A DNA stretch of 64,000 bases from positions 372,001 to 436,000 of the forward strand of contig JAIXQR010000002.1 of the NCBI GenBank assembly GCA_027485645.1, read 5' to 3'. This document shows positions 59,549-64,000 of this stretch, in pieces (position 1 is the stretch's first letter; each line of letters begins with the position of its first letter). The position numbers and the translations under genes are program-made. The notes below the pieces were generated by a model. That model was not told the origin of the DNA. It ran no database searches and worked only from the letters and a program-made list of their open reading frames with translations. The stretch is from a bacterium. Lineage in GTDB: Bacteria > Armatimonadota > Fimbriimonadia > Fimbriimonadales > Fimbriimonadaceae.

Positions 59549-60556
59549 CTAGTCTGATACCGGACTTTTCTTTAGCACGAACGAACGAATTGAGACTTTC
59601 TTCGCACCCGTCGAAAGCAGGAAAACCGGTAGTTTGATGGAGCTGTTTGCTTCCTTCAAACTGACGTTGAAGACAAAGCGCTTCCATTCCTGATTCAAGT
59701 CAATACGCTCTGCGAACCCCAGATTGGTATAGGGAGCGGCTTCGAGATCTGCCGCGACGCTCACCGTAGTGGGATCCGAAGCCCGGGCTTCAAAGGTCAG
59801 AGTGTAAGTGTTTGAAGATGCTTTGGCAGGCATTGACCAAAAAAGCTGGACCGAATAGGGGTTTGGGCCTTGCTTTGCTATTTCCACCTCGATATTTCTT
59901 CGATCGCCACTGAGAAAAGCTGTCGCGCCCTCGATCGCTAACAGAGTTGGAAGCCCAAGTTCGACGCTGTCGGTTTGCAGAGGTGCCGAGTCCTCAGAAA
60001 CCTTTGAGCCCGGCTTCACTTTACGTAGTTGCACAGTGGTGAAATCAATTTGCGGGTCTTGGACTACATAGACATAAAGAGAGCCATCCAAGCCGGGAAC
60101 CTGCTGGGCACTTTTGCCAACTACTCCTTTTACCCATTGACCATCTTTCAGAACGGAGCCAAATTCGTCTGTCCACTTCTGGTCTTTAGGAATGCCCAAC
60201 TTTTGACTGATACTCGCGACTGTCGTTCGTCCCGGCCAAACGACACCTACGCTCCATCCACTGGAGTAACTCATCTCAATGGCATATTCACCTAGGTCTA
60301 TCCAGAAGCCGTCCGTTTTGTCGTCGCTGGTCCGGCGATATGTTTTGCCTCGAAACTTGATCAATTTCGCTTTTGGACTGACCTGACGAAGCGCCGCTAA
60401 CTCAGCCAACTTCAATGTCTTAGCTTGGTGAAACGGCTCTGCAGCGTTGTACGCATTCCAAGGTAAGTCACTCGCCCCAGCCGTCAAGTCCAACCGGCTA
60501 CCTAGCGGATCGGTGGCAAACATGAGGGCTAGTTGTAATACGAAAACCATATACAT
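59549..60556 (-). CDS. Secreted protein with C-terminal carbohydrate-module-like domain
   Basis: 335 residues with a short signal peptide (MYMVFVLQLALMFA). The middle is of unknown fold ('KLIKFRGKTYRRTSDDKTDGFWIDLGEYAIEM'). The C-terminal 150 residues form a beta-sandwich like CBM4/9 modules ('NPYSVQLFWSMPAKASSNTYTLTFEARAS', 'DLNQEWKRFVFNVSL', 'LPVFLLSTGAKKVSIRSFVLKK') and are clearly related to the end of the next gene upstream. Between the two genes, 60557-60824 shows nothing coding that I trust. Confidence 0.65.
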   Translation of the reverse strand: MYMVFVLQLALMFATDPLGSRLDLTAGASDLPWNAYNAAEPFHQAKTLKLAELAALRQVSPKAKLIKFRGKTYRRTSDDKTDGFWIDLGEYAIEMSYSSGWSVGVVWPGRTTVASISQKLGIPKDQKWTDEFGSVLKDGQWVKGVVGKSAQQVPGLDGSLYVYVVQDPQIDFTTVQLRKVKPGSKVSEDSAPLQTDSVELGLPTLLAIEGATAFLSGDRRNIEVEIAKQGPNPYSVQLFWSMPAKASSNTYTLTFEARASDPTTVSVAADLEAAPYTNLGFAERIDLNQEWKRFVFNVSLKEANSSIKLPVFLLSTGAKKVSIRSFVLKKSPVSD

Positions 60557-60824
60557 AGATTACCCGTTGTTCCCGGCGGGTGCATCCAACCGATTGACAG
60601 CCAACTCTATATGATAGATTCTGATTTATGAATCGTCAAAGCTTCAAGAGCAACCGAGGCGGGAACAAAAACTCTCTACGCTGGATAAGAAATGACAACC
60701 GGCCACATCCAATTTCGCGTTCACTGGTCCTTGAAATGTGTGTCTGACTCTTCAACCCAATTCGATTCAGGCCGAACCCAGACAGCTACTGCGATCCCTT
60801 GGGTCGCTTGTAATGCTGCGCAAT

Positions 60825-62390
60825 CTATTCACTACTCCTATTTAGTTCATTTAAACTGAGATCCTTCACTTCCAGAAATCCTAAAGCCTTGCCGACATAG
60901 AAACAGGGAAGTCTGTACGTACCTGGCGTGCCGCTGGACTTGGTAGTGAAACGCAAGGTTTTCCTGGTCCAACTCGGCTTGCTATCCATCGTGTGATACT
61001 CCATTGCAATCTTATCAAAAGGCGGCTCCAATCTGACTGAATGAATGCCAAATGTTTTGTTGCGATCAGATTTTACTAAAAAAGACAATTCATAACATTG
61101 ATTTGGCTTTAACTGTGCTTTGTCAACTAACAGAGAAAATTGACTACTCCATGGATTGGCACCAACTTTATAGGTATCAAACCTCACAGTGCCGTCAAGG
61201 CCTTCTGTAAATTTGCCTTGAGAACCCTCCATTGAAAACGCATTCCAAGACGATTCTGCTAGAATATTTGCACTAGATTTTACTAGTTCAGGTGTGTACG
61301 CACCATTCACACCCTCATCAAAAGAAATATTACTAGTGGTTAAAATCACTGTTCCTGTGTCCTTAATGACAGTGCGATTATTGTCTGCAACCCAGAAATC
61401 ATAGAAGTACCCTCTGATCATGGGCTTTATAAGTGGTACCGACAGAGTTTTTGTGCCTCGGTCAGTAATTAGGTAGCCGCCAATGCCCACACCCATTATG
61501 CTGCTGTAATCCTTGCCAACAATATCGGATAACGGTCCGCGATGACTTAAAACACGTGCTCCGTTGAATGGAAACCATCCCTTCTCGGGTGAAAACACCT
61601 CTAAATCTGTATGATAACCAGAAAGCAAGCCTGTATCGCTAAAGATCAGTCCACTGTTTAGCTTCGCAGGTATACCAGAAGAACGTATACAGGTCGCAGC
61701 AAAAACGGCTGCCTCTTGACACTGCATGAACTTAGCATTAAAAATGGCAGGAGACTTTTGCTGTTCTTTCGAGATATCACATTCTCCGTACTCAAATCGC
61801 CTGTTCATGTACTCAGCAAGCCTCACGCAATAATCATAACGAGTTTCTCCTTGCTTTAATCCTAATCCTTCTGACCTGATCTTGGCAACCATCTCAGCAT
61901 CGCCAGAGATAACTCTTGTCTCTGGTGAGGTATATCGTTTAAACTCATCTCCAGAAAGGAAAACAGATTGCGATAGCCTACTGCTAGAATGAATGTTTCT
62001 TAAAAATATGACTCCATCGAGTTGCACTTTTGCTATGCCGCTTTTAGAAGTAGCTTCGGTATACCAAGTTGAGCGTTCTGAATCTCCGGCATTCGCCACA
62101 CTTAAAGGTTTACCATCTAGAGTTGCGCTACCCTTGATTTTTAAGTACTGGTTCTGTTCAGGAATTGGAAAACCAAACATAGCTCTGTTTGACCCCGTTT
62201 TTCTAACTAATGCGCCTGCATCGACTTCAATAGTTGCAGAAAAACCAATTGCCCTGGATACAAGCTCGCGCGATGGTTCCTCTAAGTTTCGCGCTCGGCT
62301 AGTTGCAGGCAGAGAGCTTTGTACTGCAAGTACCGACAACACGGCCGAAGCTAATGTTGTCCACACTCCATTCTTACTGATGCCCTCCAT
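60825..62390 (-). CDS. Secreted transglutaminase-like protein
   Basis: 521 residues from the ATG at 62390, which gives a signal peptide (MEGISKNGVWTTLASAVLSVLAVQSSL); earlier in-frame starts add a basic lead. The transglutaminase-like core is at about 185-310: 'YCVRLAEYMNRRFEYG', Cys in 'KFMQCQEAAVFAATCIRSSGIPAKLNSGL', His in 'GYHTDLEVFSPEKGWFPFNGA', where the expected Asp of the triad appears as Asn. If so it may be inactive or use another acid. The C-terminal 130 residues match the end of the neighbour. The gene is visibly richer in A and T than the rest of the window, suggesting transfer. Confidence 0.75.
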   Translation of the reverse strand: MEGISKNGVWTTLASAVLSVLAVQSSLPATSRARNLEEPSRELVSRAIGFSATIEVDAGALVRKTGSNRAMFGFPIPEQNQYLKIKGSATLDGKPLSVANAGDSERSTWYTEATSKSGIAKVQLDGVIFLRNIHSSSRLSQSVFLSGDEFKRYTSPETRVISGDAEMVAKIRSEGLGLKQGETRYDYCVRLAEYMNRRFEYGECDISKEQQKSPAIFNAKFMQCQEAAVFAATCIRSSGIPAKLNSGLIFSDTGLLSGYHTDLEVFSPEKGWFPFNGARVLSHRGPLSDIVGKDYSSIMGVGIGGYLITDRGTKTLSVPLIKPMIRGYFYDFWVADNNRTVIKDTGTVILTTSNISFDEGVNGAYTPELVKSSANILAESSWNAFSMEGSQGKFTEGLDGTVRFDTYKVGANPWSSQFSLLVDKAQLKPNQCYELSFLVKSDRNKTFGIHSVRLEPPFDKIAMEYHTMDSKPSWTRKTLRFTTKSSGTPGTYRLPCFYVGKALGFLEVKDLSLNELNRSSE

Positions 62391-63047
62391 GTGCCTGAAT
62401 TCTATCATGAGCCTGCGTCTCAATCTCGACTTCCAACGTTGTACCGCACCGTCTAAGGACACCGGGGAAGATGCCCGACGAAATCCTCGGATTCAACTTG
62501 AATTGCAGTTCTGTGTATTGACGTGTTCGGTCGTCTGGACACGGGGTTCGTGAACCCAATCCGATTCGTCTCATCCAATGGAGTTACTGGCGGAAGACAG
62601 TATTGATCGAACCCATCTCTAGTTCGACGTGAACTATTTCTACCTGAGCGAGTTGGCAATGCGATCCGCGAGATATTTTGCGAGATTCACAACGACATTT
62701 TGAGCTCGACTGTCACGATGTCGTGACAGTTATCAACCGTGCACTCAAAATGGGTCGTACGAAACCAGAATCGAGGGGCCGAATTGTTTGCTCACGAGCA
62801 AGCACGCGCTCGATGATGCGCGATTCTTAATGCCGTGGCTCCAGGCCAAGCTCTCAGGAATCACGCCAAAACGTACCGCAGCCCTGTTCCACGATCTTCA
62901 CCGGGCAGTGCTCGACATGATGGAGGGTCCAAAGTGTTGTACTTTCCGCCTCATCCGGTCGACCCGCCTTGACTGAAACCCATGAACCAAAGACTCGCTC
63001 AATGGTCCGATCGCACCGCCAACGATGCGATCGGACGAGTCGCGATT
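62391..63047. other. Gene-poor stretch
   Basis: No convincing gene on either strand. A 62-codon frame at 62788-62976 on the plus strand has no ribosome-binding site or recognisable relative. The only structure I see is the palindrome at 62709-62730. It may be the eroded edge of an acquired segment. Confidence 0.5.
62709..62730. repeat. Perfect 10-base-arm palindrome
   Basis: ACTGTCACGA-TG-TCGTGACAGT: exact 10-base arms with a 2-base centre. No T-run, so not a terminator; operator-like or a chance relic. Confidence 0.6.
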
Positions 63048-63764
63048 CTACTGAGTAGCTTCTACGAATTGACCGTTCGCATCCAATCGATAAAAGGTAT
63101 CAGCAACAAGCCCGAACTGGACGCCATGGGCAAGCAGAAGCGCTTCGATTTTCGGGGTCAGCCCTTCGGGTTTCGAGCCGATGATCCCAACGACGGGACG
63201 TCGCTTGGTGTGGAGTGAAATTCCCTCGAACTCGCGATAAGCGATCACGACCCCGAAGTGTCCTGCTGCAACTTTCCCCGCCATCACATTCGTGATCATC
63301 ATGTCGTTGCGAATCGAGAAATTCTGGGCGCACGCGATTCCTGCAATCCCGGCCTTCGCTGATCCTTCCAGTAGACACATTGCCACACCGTTGACGTTGA
63401 CGGTTGCGGAACCTTTTCTGGCGTACGCCACACCGTTAGCGTGTGTAATTGCCGTTCCCGTTGTTGCAAATGCGCATCCGCCATCCCCGGCAGTTGAAGT
63501 ACCACCGGCCTGACTCACCGCCGCACCGATCGCACCTGCGTTTGCGGTTCCTCCGTTCGGAGCGTAAGCCACTCCATACCTTATGGAGTGAGCTAACTTG
63601 CCGTGAATTGTCGTCACTGCGATGCTGTGAGAATCAGTGTCCTTGTTATTCCCGAAAGCATCCCCTGCCGCATTGGGCAAGATGATTCTGACCTGCTCGG
63701 CCGCCCGTGGTTCCAATTCCTCATCTTCTCTGCAAAACTCTAAATTTGTTTTATCCTGGCTCAT
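63048..63764 (-). CDS. Repeat protein, probable beta-solenoid
   Basis: 238 residues, no signal peptide. The centre holds about five repeats of 15-16 residues with the pattern G-[ST]-A-x5-G-[VI]-A-x-A, for example GTAITHANGVAYARK, GSATVNVNGVAMCLLE and GSAKAGIAGIACAQN. Such Gly/Ala-rich short repeats fold as a flat beta-solenoid. The end ('VVGIIGSKPEGLTPKIEALLL ... VADTFYRLDANGQFVEA') resembles the tail of similar repeat proteins seen in phages and bacteria with unknown function. Starts at the ATG at 63764. Confidence 0.65.
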   Translation of the reverse strand: MSQDKTNLEFCREDEELEPRAAEQVRIILPNAAGDAFGNNKDTDSHSIAVTTIHGKLAHSIRYGVAYAPNGGTANAGAIGAAVSQAGGTSTAGDGGCAFATTGTAITHANGVAYARKGSATVNVNGVAMCLLEGSAKAGIAGIACAQNFSIRNDMMITNVMAGKVAAGHFGVVIAYREFEGISLHTKRRPVVGIIGSKPEGLTPKIEALLLAHGVQFGLVADTFYRLDANGQFVEATQ

Positions 63765-64000
63765 GACTTATTCTCACTTATCATACGTGCCCGTTGGAGG
63801 TCAGACTGTTAGCTCGAAAAGGAAAAACAACGGATATGCAAAATCCCAGCAAGGTCGCTAGCTATTCTCAGAGTGCGATGATCCGATCTTTCTCCGACGA
63901 TTTAAGAGTTGGAGAAAAATCATAAGTTGACTTTTCGCCTCCTCGCTGCAGTAGGGATGTGCCCTCAAAGATTCCCGAAGTGCAGAAATTTACACTCGCC
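63765..64000. other. Intergenic end of window
   Basis: 236 bases upstream of the solenoid gene with no coding frame I would support. Probably holds that gene's promoter, but no clear -35/-10 pair stands out. Confidence 0.4.

Noticed and set aside
60628-60744. 38-codon frame starting MNRQSFKSNRGG upstream of the secreted protein at 59549
   Set aside because: No clear ribosome-binding site or conservation evidence; may be chance.
62788-62976. 62-codon frame in the gene-poor stretch
   Set aside because: No ribosome-binding site and no recognisable relative.
1-64000. CRISPR arrays, rRNA genes, insertion sequences
   Set aside because: Looked for regular direct repeats, rRNA-like stretches and transposase motifs; found none.

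Overview
The window is an ordinary-looking stretch of bacterial chromosome: about 65 protein genes packed on both strands with short gaps, one tRNA, moderately high GC, no rRNA and no CRISPR array. Several features suggest Armatimonadota, probably the Fimbriimonadia. There are two prepilin-like proteins whose N-terminus runs straight into an Ile/Ala-rich helix and a 'FPVFA.AK..A' motif. Secreted proteins of unknown function are plentiful, as are DUF1080, DUF5695-like and NPCBM-like proteins, and many starts are GTG or TTG. This placement is inference; no marker gene was compared with a database.

Layout. 0-5.8 kb: a lysA-M50 protease-trpS operon (trpS is cut by the window edge) diverges from dxr-rseP. 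5.8-8.8 kb: a short Mu/HK97-type capsid cassette (protease/scaffold, decoration protein, major capsid protein, connector, stopper) with no portal, terminase or tail genes, behind a promoter that has an operator-like palindrome in its spacer. 8.9-20.1 kb: a prepilin, a large unknown winged-helix-like protein, a dihydrofolate-reductase-like protein, a threonyl-tRNA synthetase without its TGS domain, a tandemly duplicated membrane protein pair, a large DUF5695-like protein and a secreted protein. 20.1-24 kb: mrp, an ECF sigma factor, and a DUF4446-sigma-anti-sigma operon. 24-31 kb: signal peptidase, Nudix hydrolase, M48 protease, acyltransferase, a RelE/HigA-type toxin-antitoxin pair, an EI24 protein and trpB. 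31-41.4 kb: a prepilin-lipoprotein pair, a MacB-like permease, nuoF, methyltransferases, ychF, secreted proteins and tRNA-Gln.

41.4-46.3 kb holds the most interesting locus: a tolC-ABC exporter-HlyD operon with overlapping reading frames. Its leader carries what I read as a yybP-ykoY manganese riboswitch, with an anti-Shine-Dalgarno switch just before the tolC start. Known members of this riboswitch class control manganese exporters, so this three-part transporter may be a manganese-responsive, possibly manganese-exporting, system.

46.3-64 kb: clpX and clpP, a TMEM175-like channel, three small unknown membrane proteins separated by three copies of a roughly 100-base dispersed repeat, pfkA, tig (with a terminator-like hairpin right at its start), a TM2 protein, gyrA-dus, and finally an AT-richer segment. 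That last segment has two secreted proteins sharing a C-terminal domain (one transglutaminase-like), a gene-poor stretch, and a repeat-containing probable beta-solenoid protein.

Several hairpins sit directly against start codons (mrp, tig, ychF, the dihydrofolate-reductase-like gene). They may be terminators of upstream genes, translation controls, or both.
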